Source: Rhizoctonia solani (taxonomy: Eukaryota > Basidiomycota > Agaricomycetes > Cantharellales > Ceratobasidiaceae). From it: a DNA stretch of 64,000 bases. A model generated the notes under the pieces. The model was not told the origin of the DNA. It made no database searches and worked only from the letters and a program-made list of their open reading frames with translations. Below, piece after piece: positions 1 to 9,146 of this stretch (its first letter is position 1; every line of letters begins with the position of its first letter). Location of the stretch: the NCBI RefSeq assembly GCF_016906535.1, contig NC_057384.1, forward strand, positions 1,240,001 through 1,304,000. The letters run 5' to 3'. The position numbers and the translations under genes were made by a program.

Positions 1-364
1 CCCCTTTGAGGTATTAGAAAAGGTATCCAGTCACGCGTACCGCCTCAAATTACCGGAAACCCTTAAAATCCACGACGTATTCTATGTGGGATTGTTATCC
101 AGGGTACACATATCCCCAAGTCAACCATTTCCAGAGAAACCCCCTCCTGAAACAATAGAAGGGGAAGAAGAGTATGAGGTGGAACAAATTATCAACTCCA
201 AAAGACAACGGGGGAAATGGTTCTACCTAATCAAATGGAAGGGTTATGGCCCGGAAGACAATTCCTGGGAACCGGAAGAACTCCTAGAGCACAGCCAAGA
301 GGAAATCCAACGATTCAACAAGTCACGACTGAAAAAGGCTCGTGACTCCGCCAAGAGCCTTTAA
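1..364 (+). CDS. 3' end of a Ty3/gypsy pol (integrase tail and chromodomain), cut by the window edge
   Basis: Open from base 2 to a TAA at 362-364. The translation begins in the GPY/F region after the integrase core (motif HDVFYVGLLS) and ends with a chromodomain (EYEVEQII, KWFYLIKWKGYG, NSWEPEELL). It matches the end of element A pol (8760-9135) almost residue for residue, so this is another copy of the A family whose body lies upstream of the window. Chromodomains of chromoviruses are thought to steer integration by binding modified histone H3. A G-rich polypurine tract follows at about 362-373, just before the 3' LTR at 376. No break is visible in the part present. Confidence 0.9.
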   Translation, partial: PFEVLEKVSSHAYRLKLPETLKIHDVFYVGLLSRVHISPSQPFPEKPPPETIEGEEEYEVEQIINSKRQRGKWFYLIKWKGYGPEDNSWEPEELLEHSQEEIQRFNKSRLKKARDSAKSL

Positions 365-375
365 GGGGGGGGCAA

Positions 376-937
376 TGTTATAACCTCCTAACTTATACCA
401 TTGGACTCGCACGATTTTTCTAATATTTTTAGTATTTTTTACGGACTTGATATCTTTTGTTTTTCGATCACGTGATCTCGGCGCTTATTATGCCGAGATG
501 CCGCGCCGAGATGCCGTGCCAAGGGCGCTTAGGAGAAATCCACGCTTCTGCGCAGCCCGCAGCACGCTTCCCATTTGTCCTCTGTACTTCTTTCTCTCAC
601 GCGCACAGACCATGTAGATAGTGTGCTTTGTCTATATATACAGCAGGAAAATCGCTTGGAGACCCCAAGTCAATTTTACCTTGTCTCATATTCATTGAGG
701 AGGACTAGTCAGCCAGCTAAGTAGCAGGCCCCCAGTAGTACTCAGACGCTCACCACCCCCTTGACTCACCACACCTTCAGGCCTAAGGCCCACTCGCATT
801 AGTTAGTAGTAGTAGTCCGCCTTAAGCGGAAGTAGCATAGCCTTATTTAGTTAGATTACGTACGTGTTGCTTGTAGTAGTACGGCCTTAAGCGCCTGCCT
901 CCACTAGCGTGTGCCCACCTTACAGTGGTGCACGACA
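376..937 (+). repeat. A-family LTR (3' LTR of the element cut by the left edge)
   Basis: This 562-bp copy begins TGTTATAACC and ends ACGACA. It has the same length and order of landmarks as the two LTRs of element A: the CACGTG box, a TATATA box, the AAGTCAATTTTAC self-primer counterpart, and U5 hairpins at 816-830 and 915-928. It directly follows the pol stop and polypurine tract, which makes it a 3' LTR. The bases after it (CTATA...) are the interior of a second, decayed LTR, so this element probably landed inside that older LTR. Confidence 0.85.
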
Positions 938-1489
938 CTATACCACTGAATTTGGACAATTTTGCTGATATTTCTACTTTTTTTGCAAACTCTGTATCTT
1001 TTGTTTTTCAATCATGTGACCTTGGCGTTTATTATGCCAAGATGCTGTGCCAAGATGCTGTGCCAAGGGCGCCTAGGAGAAATCCACACTTCTGCACAGT
1101 CTGCAGCACAATTCTTATTTTACATGTACACTTCCTTTCTCATGCACACAGACCATGTAGATAGTGCCCCTTTGATTATATATACAGCAGGAAAATTACT
1201 TGGAGACCCCAAGTCAATTTTACCTTGTCTCTTATCCATTAGAGAAGGTATTCAGCCAGCTAAGTAGCTGGCCCCCAATCATCAGAAGTTGCTTACTCCC
1301 TTACCTTACTCATCACAACTCCAGGCCTTTGGCCCCCTTGTCATTGTAGATAGCCAGTAGTTACCACCTTAAGTGGTTAGTAGAGTAGTTAGCCTAGTTA
1401 GATAGTTAGTCAGCATTTATAGTGTACTAGATACAGCCTTAAGCGCCCGCCCTCACTAGTGTGTACCCACCTTACAGTGGTATATGACA
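938..1489 (+). repeat. Decayed A-family LTR, 5' end missing
   Basis: It aligns throughout with the A-family LTR but lacks the first ~15 bases and is strongly diverged. Most CpG sites have become TpG or CpA; for example the CpG-rich block after the CACGTG box now reads with CAAGATGCTGTGCC. The TATA box, the purine-rich R start and the U5 hairpins (1363-1377, 1467-1480) are still recognisable, and it ends TATGACA. The missing start suggests that the neighbouring element inserted into it. Confidence 0.75.
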
Positions 1490-1953
1490 ACAAATAAGCC
1501 TCAATCAAGTCCAAGTTGAGTGAGGCAAAGGCTGGGGCAGTAGTGCCAGTACTAGACGTAAGAGAATGGCCTTGAAGCCACCAATTTTGCAGCTAAGTGT
1601 ACTATAGATCAGATTTTGTAGATAAGACACTATATGTAATAGCCACACCTTTGAGGTTGGTTCCAGCAACTGTGAGCTTGATGTAATGGGGTTCTTTGAC
1701 AGGGGGTAGCTGATGCAGAACCTTGCAAGAATCATCTGACAAATAGCCTCAACTGATGGTGCATTGTAGTGTTGGTAAAACCAGCTCAGTTTAACATCTG
1801 GACACATTGCTATAAGAATGCATCAATCAATGTTTGAATGCAGTCTAATTTGAATATACATACCTAAAGAGATATAACAAACTTTGCAAATACTCAAGTT
1901 TTACATGTATTTATTATACACATTGAGTGCCGCTTGAGCCCCTACACACATGA
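1490..1953. other. No recognised gene; flank of element B
   Basis: 464 bp between the decayed LTR and the 3' LTR of element B. A 100-codon open frame on the minus strand (1505-1807) resembles no family I know and has neither a clear promoter nor splice context. The last five bases, CATGA, would be the left half of the target duplication of element B, but the right end of B is lost so this cannot be checked. Confidence 0.5.
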
Positions 1954-2536
1954 TGTCCTAGACGTTGGTAAGGACGTCAAGGAGGAGGGCGCTTGCAGCT
2001 GGGAGTAACTAAGTAGAATCCGCGTAAGGCGGTGGCAAGCTATCCTACAACAACAACCAGCTATACTACAATGACCAAGGCTGTAAGGGCAATGGCAAGC
2101 TATGTAGGTACAATGGGAAGGCTGCTTAAGGCAGCGTAGACTAAGTGGCTAAGTAGGGGTTGCTGGGCTGTAAGGCCCTTGTACAGTGTAGGATGCAACA
2201 AGAGGTAATTGACCTGGGTGTTACCATGGTTGGTTGGCCTCCTTATATATTTCTACAGAGTAACTATTTACAAATACATTTTATCAAATATGTGATCCAA
2301 TAAGAACCCTGCTCCGCAGTTGGCCTTACTCATGCACACGTGTCACTGACGTGTTGTGATGACATCATAGGTGGAGGTGGCTACATATGCTGATTAAGCG
2401 CGGGTGGGGACGTGGCTTGGCGCTTAGCGTATGATATAAGCACCAAAGTCACGTGATTGAAAATGTTGTCTGTTTGCCTTTGTTTAAATTCGAGAAAATG
2501 GGAATAAATTCCCTGGTATCAACTGTGTCTACGACA
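1954..2536 (-). repeat. 3' LTR of element B
   Basis: 583 bp. In plus orientation it starts TGTCCTAGAC and ends CTACGACA, matching the ends of the C-family LTRs. It contains the TATATA box of the family, the perfect counterpart of the B primer site (AGGTCAATTACCT on the minus strand), and U5 hairpins, for example 2121-2135. The pol stop codon of B (TAG, 2529-2531) lies inside this LTR. Confidence 0.88.
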
Positions 2537-3441
2537 CTGCCCCCCCTCTAAGGGCCTTGGCAGCGCCAAGGGCCTTTTTTCTCATGTCTTCCTTGTACTT
2601 CTTCAAAATTTTGCCTGCATTTTTCAGGTTTTCCTGGGGTTCCCATGTGTTTTCTTCTGGACCATAACCCTTCCATTTGACCCTGAAGAACCATTTTCCA
2701 TTCCGTTCCTCCGCGTCTGTTATGCCTTCTACCTTGTACTCTTCTTCTCCGTCCATGGTGACTGGTGGGGGTTGGTTTTCAAAGGCGCGCTTGCCATCCC
2801 TTTTGACTTTTGACAGGAGTCCTACATAGAAAACATTGTGGATACGCATAGATGGGGGAAGTTTGAGCCAATATGCCCAGTTGGAGATTTTCTCAATGAC
2901 TTTAAATGGCCCTAGGCGTTGTTCCGTTAGTTTGGGGCTAAGAGTCTTCAGTTTAACGTTTTTGGCGTCAAGCCATGCCTCTTCTCCAATCTCAAATTCT
3001 AGCGGGTTTCCTGTTTCCCCAGCAGTCATGCGTGACTTGGACTGTCTAAGGGCGGCTTCCACTTCTCTCCATTGTGTCTCCATTGTCTTGGCAAGTTTGT
3101 CAGCTTCTGGCACATCTGTTGGGATATTGGATGGTGTCAAGGTGGGCTCCCATCCGTACAGGGCTTTGAAGGGTGTTTTTCCTGTACTACTGTGTACCGC
3201 GTTGTTATAGGCAAATTCCGCCATTGGGAGCCATTTGGTCCAGTCCCTCTGATTAACCCCGGAGTATGCCCTAAGGAAATGTTCTATTGTTGGGTTAACC
3301 TGCTCTGTTTGGCCGTTGCTTTGGGGGTGATATGCTGAGGAGAAGTGAGGGTCTATTCCCAGATGTTTGTATAGTGCCTTCAGGAACTTGTTGTTGAAGA
3401 CCTGTCCTCTGTCTGAGACTGTTTTCTCTGGCATTCCATGC

Positions 3442-3446
3442 CGTTT
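3442..3446. repeat. Target-site duplication of element A, left copy (CGTTT)
   Basis: CGTTT abuts the left LTR end of element A and recurs at 9709-9713 immediately after the right LTR. Five-base duplications are usual for Ty3/gypsy integrases. Confidence 0.95.
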
Positions 3447-4008
3447 TGTTACAACCTCCTTAATTATACCATTAGAATCGGACGAATTTTCTATTATTTT
3501 TAGTATTTTTTACGGACTTGATATCTCATGTTTTTCGATCACGTGATCTCGGCGCTTATCATGCCGGGATGCCGCGCCGAGATGCCGTGCCAAGGGCGCC
3601 TAGGAGAAATCCACGCTTCTGCGCAGCCCGCAGCACACTTCTCATTTCACACATGTACTTCTTTTCTCACGCGCACAGACCATGTAGATAGTGTGCCCCT
3701 TGACATATATACAGCAGGAAAATCACTTGGAGACCCCAAGTCGATTTTACCTCGTCTCATACCATTGAGGAGGACCATCAGCCAGCTAAGTAGCCGGCCC
3801 CCCCAGTAGTATAGAAGTTAACCCTTTTATTGTGCTCACCACACCTCCCAGGCCTAAGGCCCCATCGTCGCCAGTAGTTAGCAGAAGCCCACCTTACGTG
3901 GCAGTAGAGTAGCCTAGATTAGATAGTTAGATTACCTGTGTCAGTAGTAGTACGGCCGTAAGCGCCCGCCCACTAGCGAGTACCCAACCTTACAGTTGGC
4001 GTACGACA
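3447..4008 (+). repeat. 5' LTR of element A
   Basis: 562 bp, TGTTACAACC...GTACGACA. U3 holds a 12-bp palindrome centred on CACGTG (3537-3548) followed by GGCGCTTAT. A TATATA box lies at 3706-3711 and the inferred RNA start at about 3738. R-U5 is rich in small hairpins: 3851-3861, 3889-3901, 3954-3966 and 3984-3999. Confidence 0.95.
3706..3750 (+). promoter_or_regulatory. LTR core promoter and start of the self-primer
   Basis: TATATA at 3706-3711 is 32 bases upstream of AAGTCGATTTTAC (3738-3750). That 13-mer is the exact reverse complement of the primer site just after the 5' LTR (4011-4023). If transcription starts near 3738, the first bases of the RNA can fold back to prime reverse transcription, as established for Tf1 of fission yeast. 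The start site is inferred from the TATA spacing. Confidence 0.7.
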
Positions 4009-4010
4009 TT

Positions 4011-4023
4011 GTAAAATCGACTT
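4011..4023 (+). other. Primer-binding site of element A (self-priming type)
   Basis: GTAAAATCGACTT lies two bases after the 5' LTR. It pairs over 13 of 13 bases with the inferred 5' end of the element's own RNA (3738-3750). I see no TGG-type start typical of a tRNA primer site. Confidence 0.75.
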
Positions 4024-4528
4024 CTTGTAGGCTTGATCGACAAACGAGAGGAACTCCCGTACTAGCACGAGGGAAAACGGGTGATCGGACTCGCCTTTCA
4101 GCTTCAATAATCAAACAGCTGTCGGTCCCACCCAGTACCAAATTGCTATAAGGCGGACAGTCTCTAATCGTCCGCATACCACGTGTTTCGCCGGAACACA
4201 GCAGTTAGCAACCCTAGACAGCCAAATCACCCGCTTGCAAAAAACCCGCTTGTATCACAATTGCCAGATCTGTTGATTTGTTGTAGGGATTGTCCAACGC
4301 TAGGTGTTTGACGCAAGGGTTTAGCGTTCACATACTGCGCAAAAACCGCTCATAAGTCCTGTATCAGGCACCCTATTCCCCCCCGCCGTCTCAGACATTC
4401 CCTCCACACGCTCTGGCGTCCCACACCCTTACTCCCGTCCCTCCAGCCGCTCCTCTAGACGTTCCATTCCAACCCACTCCCAACCGCCCTCTTGCAGCAC
4501 ATCTCCCGCTTCGCAAGACTTGCCAAGG
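4024..4528 (+). other. Untranslated leader of element A, shared with the B/C family
   Basis: 505 bp between the primer site and gag without a convincing reading frame. The part from about 4037 to 4365 is closely similar to the leaders of C (16696-17015) and B although the LTRs differ, for example TACTAGCACGAGGGAAAAC and AGTACCAAATTGCTATAAGG. It contains a 7-bp inverted pair AACGCTA (4296-4302) / TAGCGTT (4322-4328), also perfect in C. A packaging or dimerisation role is an inference. Confidence 0.65.
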
Positions 4529-5719
4529 ATGGAACCAGAGCCGTCCACTTCCGCTCTCCTCAAGGCTATCACAGCCCTCACCGCCACAGTCGGGTCCTTG
4601 CAGGCCCAAATCACTTCTCAAGGCCAACAGCTCATCGAGCTCAAAGCCATATGCAAGGAAACCGCGGACCTCCTTGGGGACAAAGATCAGGGAGCCCCCC
4701 AAGCCCAGCCTGGCCCATCGACTGGGCCTGTCACTCCTCCCACCCACTCGGGAGGAGAAGCCCACACTCCAGGCACGGTTAGGCCTGGACTCAAGGCCCC
4801 TTTCCGGCCTTCAAGGGGAACAGGTTTCGATTCGGAGGACAAGGAAGAACCAAGGCAACCTAAAAAGGAGCCTCAAGGAACGCCTGCAAGGCATTTAGGG
4901 TCCCTCACCCCCTTTGATGCGGGGTCTAGTGTAAAGCGGCCCAAGATGGACCTACCAGACCCATACAAGGGAGATACCAGGGGACGAAAGGCCACCCAAT
5001 GGCTTGACAGAATGATGCTCTGGGTCGCCCTCCACCGCAACCAATTCGACGAAGAAGAACAGATGGTCGTCTGGATCCTCTACCACATGGAGGACAAAGC
5101 AGCAGACTGGGCGCTCCCCATCATTGGAGCTATCATTAAGGGTGAGGGGAATCCCCCCACCACCATCCAGGCCTTGACAGGCAAATTCAAGGAGGCCTTT
5201 GCCGACCCCGACGCCAAGCGGGCTGCCGCCAGGAAGATTGCGGCGCTCTCCCAAACTACCACCACCTCCGAATACGTCACGGAGTTCCGTAATCTTATGG
5301 CGGAACTCGACTGGAACGAGGAGGCCTACATCGCGCAATTCACGCGGGGCCTCCACTGGAAGGTTAAGGAACTGCTGTCAACCAAGGACAGCGTCCCTGA
5401 CGAACTCGAGGCAATTTTCGCGGCCTCAATAAAGATTGACAACATCCGCCGCGAAAATGAGGAGAATTGGCCAAAAAAGGCTCCCGCCAAGTCCCCGGCC
5501 ACCGCGGCCACTACTTCCACTACAACCACTCAACGGGTCCGCCTCTCAGAGGACCCTAATTACATCACACCGGAAGAAAGGGACCGTCGCCGCGCATCTG
5601 GCCTCTGTGTCAAGTGCGGCCAAAAGGGGCATGGTATCAAACAGTGTCCCAACGGCTGGAAGGCTACCGTCAAGGAGGTAGCTAAGGTGGCAGAAGAGGA
5701 AGGGTCGGGAAAAGACTAA
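4529..5719 (+). CDS. gag: Gag polyprotein of element A
   Basis: 396 residues from the ATG at 4529 (MEPEPSTS); an upstream in-frame TTG at 4520 is less likely. The N-terminus has a heptad-like coiled-coil stretch (ALTATVGSLQAQI), followed by a Pro/Lys-rich linker, a retrotransposon gag (capsid) domain from about residue 140 (KATQWLDRMMLW, WILYHMEDKAADWA) and one CCHC zinc knuckle at residues 360-373 (C-X2-C-X4-H-X4-C, CVKCGQKGHGIKQC). Gag forms the cytoplasmic particle and binds the RNA. The stop at 5717-5719 follows the G-GGA-AAA heptamer at 5707-5713, and pol is open in the -1 frame across it. No breaks. Confidence 0.93.
   Translation: MEPEPSTSALLKAITALTATVGSLQAQITSQGQQLIELKAICKETADLLGDKDQGAPQAQPGPSTGPVTPPTHSGGEAHTPGTVRPGLKAPFRPSRGTGFDSEDKEEPRQPKKEPQGTPARHLGSLTPFDAGSSVKRPKMDLPDPYKGDTRGRKATQWLDRMMLWVALHRNQFDEEEQMVVWILYHMEDKAADWALPIIGAIIKGEGNPPTTIQALTGKFKEAFADPDAKRAAARKIAALSQTTTTSEYVTEFRNLMAELDWNEEAYIAQFTRGLHWKVKELLSTKDSVPDELEAIFAASIKIDNIRRENEENWPKKAPAKSPATAATTSTTTTQRVRLSEDPNYITPEERDRRRASGLCVKCGQKGHGIKQCPNGWKATVKEVAKVAEEEGSGKD
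5707..5713 (+). promoter_or_regulatory. Predicted -1 ribosomal frameshift site (G-GGA-AAA) of element A
   Basis: In gag phase the bases read tcG GGA AAA GAC TAA, fitting the X-XXY-YYZ rule for -1 slippage. Pol is in the -1 frame and open from 5686, so slippage here would join Gag to Pol four residues before the gag stop. The same heptamer in the same place ends gag in B (12239-12233, minus) and C (18472-18478). A downstream stimulatory structure was not computed. Confidence 0.75.
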
Positions 5720-8700
5720 GGCCAAGGACTACCGTCAAGCCCCTGGTCTCAAAATTAGATGTACATGTATCAGATTTGGATTTTGAATTTGTTTCTCTAG
5801 CTCTGGACTCAAATAAAAAACCTTTATTATATCTTGATCTGGTCATGCATAACCACCCGACGGAACCCCTCAAAACCCTGATAGACTCTGGCGCAACATC
5901 CAACTTCATATCACCCGCCATAGTCAAAAAATACAAAATCCCAAAAACCCAACTCGAAAATCCACGAGTTGTGAGAATGTTAGATGGTACCATTTCCCAG
6001 ACTGGTCGCATATGGCACCAGGTTCAACTCGCGGTCTCGGCCAATGGCCATTTCCACCACATTCCTTTTCTTGTTTGCCCAATAGGCAACACACCGGCAA
6101 TACTTGGCATGACATGGTTAACGGCAGAAGCTCCTCTCATTGACTGGCAACAGGGACTAATCACATTCCCTGAACAAGTTCAAATTGCCTCCAAGGAAGA
6201 AGCAGATCCAAACCCCTTAGCAGACCTCCCCCCTCAATACCATGAGTTTGCTAAGGTCTTTGGCAAAGAAGAGTTTAAGGTCCTCCCTCCACATAGGGAG
6301 TATGACATCTCCATAGACCTTATCCCAGATGCCAAACTGTCCCCTGGTCCTATATATGGCATGACTGACGCAGAATCAAAAGCACTGAAACAACACATTG
6401 ATGAGGAATTGGCAACGGGCAAGATCCGCCCTAGCACTTCCTCCGCAGGCGCCCCGGTTATGTTTGTCAAAAAGGCAGATGGATCCCTTAGATTGGTGGT
6501 TGATTACAGGAAGCTGAATGATGTCACCCATAAAAACGTCTACCCACTCCCCAGACAGGACGACCTCATGGCCAAGTTAAGGCATGCCAAGATATTCACT
6601 AAGTTGGACTTACGCTGGGGCTACAACAATGTACGCATCAAGGAAGGAGACGAATGGAAAACGGCCTTTAGAACCAAATACGGCCTCTTTGAATACCTAG
6701 TCATGCCCTTCGGCCTCACCAACGCCCCTGCAGCGTTCCAACACTTCATGAACGACCTATTCCGGGATCTGATTGACGTTACCGTGGTAATATACCTAGA
6801 TGATATTCTCATTTTCTCAGAAGATCCAGAGTACCACCCGGCTCATGTCAGAGAAGTGTTGTCACGACTTATGAAGAACCAGCTTTTCTGCAAGCTATCA
6901 AAATGTCACTTCCACGTCACAACGGTCGATTACCTTGGAATCGTTATATCCCCATCAGGCTTTTCCATGGACCAGAAGAAGGTAGAGGCAGTCACGTCAT
7001 GGCCTCAGCCCAGAACGGTCAAACAAGTCCAGGCATTTTTAGGCTTTGTCAACTATCTCCGACGGTTTATTCCCAACTTCAGCTCTGTCGCACGACCCTT
7101 GCATAACCTCACCAAAAAGGAAACCCCTTGGTCATGGGGAGACCTAGAGGAAGCAGCCTTCCAAGAGTTAAAGATCCTAGTTACCCAGTCCCCGGTTCTG
7201 ATTCACTCCAACCCCAAGCTTCCCTATTACCTGGAAACGGACGCGTCAGGAGTAGCTATGGGTGCCATCTTAAGCCAAAGAGGCCCAGATAATTGGTTAC
7301 ATCCCATTGCCTATATGTCCAAGTCATTTTCAGGAGCGGAAGCTAATTACGACACCCACGATAAAGAGCTCCTGGCTATCATTAAGGCATTGGAGGAATG
7401 GAGGATATTCTTGGAAGCAACGGACAAACCGGTACAAGTGTTCACGGACCATCGGAATCTGGAATACTGGATGCAGGCACGGACATTCAACAGAAGGCAT
7501 GCGCGATGGCGTATTTTCCTGAGCGACTTCAACTTTGAAATCCACTATCGCCCCGGGAAACAATCAGGAAAGCCAGACGCGTTATCCAGGAGATCAGATT
7601 ACGTAGACGCTCCCCCAGAACCAGAAGTCATGCTGCCATCAGAGGTTTTTGCCAACACATCAGAAGCGGAACTCAAGATTGTCACAGAAATCCGAGAGAA
7701 GCTGAAGGACGACCCATCCCTGGAACCCATCATCCAGTTCCTGACAGAAGACGCAGACAACGCACCCCCGTCAATCAGGAAAGCATATAGGGATTATGAT
7801 TGGGAAGAGGACCTACTGTGGTACCATGGAAAATTAGTGGTCCCAGATTCGGAAATCTTGAAGGAACGCTTGCTTAGAGAATTCCATGACTCACCCCTGG
7901 CTGGGCACCCTGGACAACAACGTACCCTGGAACTACTAAGTCGTAACTACTGGTGGCCAGGTATGAAGTCCTCTGCCAAAGAATGGGTAGAATGCTGTCC
8001 AACATGTCAGGCCAATCGCCGAGCCCACGCCCCGGTCATTACCCTTAAACCCTTGGACGTTCCCCCTTACCCGTTTCACACCATCTCCTATGATTTCATC
8101 ACAGGGTTTCCCAAGTCAAACGGCCACGACGCAATCCTGGTAGTCATTGACTCCTTCTCAAAGTTCGGGCATTTTATCCCAACTACCAAGAAAGTCACAT
8201 CCAAAGGCCTAGCGGATTTATTCATCTCACAGGTGTGGAAACTCCACGGATTGCCGGTTCGAACAATATCAGATAGGGGAACTACGTTCACGGGAAAATT
8301 CCTAAGGGCACTTTACCAACGCCTTGGTGTAAAACCGTCCTTCTCATCAGCCTACCACCCAGAGTCAGACGGCCAGACGGAAAGGGTAAACCAGTTCATC
8401 GAGTTCTACCTAAGGTCGTATGTTGCAGCAGACCACTCGGACTGGGCCTCCTGGCTACCATTAGCAGAGTACGCCTACAACAATGCAAAACACTCCGCCA
8501 CCGGGAAAACCCCCTTCGAGTTAGTATACGGTCGAAATCCTGTCATGAACCCATCAAACGTTCCAGCAAACGTCCCAGAGGCCGACCATGTAGCAGATAC
8601 CCTTGCACAAGAATGGAAAGAAGCGGAGGCAGCCCTAAGGATGAGCAAGGAAAGGATGACGGGAAACAAAGGGACAATACCGGAATACTCAATTGGAGAA

Positions 8701-9135
8701 AAGGTCTGGCTGGACGGGAAGAACGTGGAGCTGAGAACAAACTCCAACAAGCTAGATCCCAAAAGACTAGGACCATTCGAGATCACGGAAAAGATCTCCA
8801 GTCACGCATACCGCCTGAAACTTCCAGAAACCCTGAAGATCCACGATGTGTTCTATGTAGGATTGCTGTCCAAGGCGCACGAATCCCCAAGTCAACCATT
8901 CCCCGAGAGACCCCCTCCTGAAACAATAGAAGGGGAAGAAGAGTACGAAGTTGAACAAATCATCGACTCAAAACGCCAGAAAGGGAAATGGTTCTACCTG
9001 ATCAAATGGAAGGGGTACGGCCCGGAAGATAACTCATGGGAACCGGAAGAATTGCTGGAGCATAGCCAAGAAGAGATCAAGCGTTTTAACCAAGCTAGAC
9101 TCAGAAAGGCTCGTGACGCCGCCAAGAGCCTTTAA
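5713..9135 (+). CDS. pol: Pol polyprotein of element A: protease, RT, RNase H, integrase, chromodomain
   Basis: There is no upstream ATG; expression is expected by -1 frameshifting from gag. Numbering from the TTG at 5776 (1119 residues): aspartic protease DSGA 37-40; reverse transcriptase with VDYRKLN (Asp243) and catalytic YLDD 340-343; RNase H with Asp489 in LETDASG; integrase zinc-binding HHCC (His704 to Cys741/Cys744) and catalytic triad Asp773, Asp833, Glu869, spaced D-59-D-35-E; a GPF module near KRLGPFEI; and a chromodomain from about 1054 (EYEVEQII...WKGYG...WEPEELL). The order protease-RT-RNase H-integrase and the terminal chromodomain define a Ty3/gypsy chromovirus. Uninterrupted, stop at 9133-9135. 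Confidence 0.95.
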   Translation, partial: RLRPRTTVKPLVSKLDVHVSDLDFEFVSLALDSNKKPLLYLDLVMHNHPTEPLKTLIDSGATSNFISPAIVKKYKIPKTQLENPRVVRMLDGTISQTGRIWHQVQLAVSANGHFHHIPFLVCPIGNTPAILGMTWLTAEAPLIDWQQGLITFPEQVQIASKEEADPNPLADLPPQYHEFAKVFGKEEFKVLPPHREYDISIDLIPDAKLSPGPIYGMTDAESKALKQHIDEELATGKIRPSTSSAGAPVMFVKKADGSLRLVVDYRKLNDVTHKNVYPLPRQDDLMAKLRHAKIFTKLDLRWGYNNVRIKEGDEWKTAFRTKYGLFEYLVMPFGLTNAPAAFQHFMNDLFRDLIDVTVVIYLDDILIFSEDPEYHPAHVREVLSRLMKNQLFCKLSKCHFHVTTVDYLGIVISPSGFSMDQKKVEAVTSWPQPRTVKQVQAFLGFVNYLRRFIPNFSSVARPLHNLTKKETPWSWGDLEEAAFQELKILVTQSPVLIHSNPKLPYYLETDASGVAMGAILSQRGPDNWLHPIAYMSKSFSGAEANYDTHDKELLAIIKALEEWRIFLEATDKPVQVFTDHRNLEYWMQARTFNRRHARWRIFLSDFNFEIHYRPGKQSGKPDALSRRSDYVDAPPEPEVMLPSEVFANTSEAELKIVTEIREKLKDDPSLEPIIQFLTEDADNAPPSIRKAYRDYDWEEDLLWYHGKLVVPDSEILKERLLREFHDSPLAGHPGQQRTLELLSRNYWWPGMKSSAKEWVECCPTCQANRRAHAPVITLKPLDVPPYPFHTISYDFITGFPKSNGHDAILVVIDSFSKFGHFIPTTKKVTSKGLADLFISQVWKLHGLPVRTISDRGTTFTGKFLRALYQRLGVKPSFSSAYHPESDGQTERVNQFIEFYLRSYVAADHSDWASWLPLAEYAYNNAKHSATGKTPFELVYGRNPVMNPSNVPANVPEADHVADTLAQEWKEAEAALRMSKERMTGNKGTIPEYSIGEKVWLDGKNVELRTNSNKLDPKRLGPFEITEKISSHAYRLKLPETLKIHDVFYVGLLSKAHESPSQPFPERPPPETIEGEEEYEVEQIIDSKRQKGKWFYLIKWKGYGPEDNSWEPEELLEHSQEEIKRFNQARLRKARDAAKSL

Positions 9136-9143
9136 GGGGGGGG
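9134..9143 (+). other. Polypurine tract of element A
   Basis: AAGGGGGGGG just upstream of the 3' LTR (CAA separates them). It is the expected primer site for plus-strand DNA. The same G-run precedes the 3' LTRs at 376 and, with minor change, at 21907. Confidence 0.8.
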
Positions 9144-9146
9144 CAA

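Noticed and set aside
925..1267. Open frames inside the LTRs (also 3528-3809 and 9228-9509)
   Set aside because: The same frame recurs in every LTR copy because the LTRs are repeats; it crosses the promoter and R region and has no protein family features.
1505..1807. 100-codon minus-strand frame next to element B
   Set aside because: No recognisable motif, no promoter and no linked exon; kept only as an unassigned interval.
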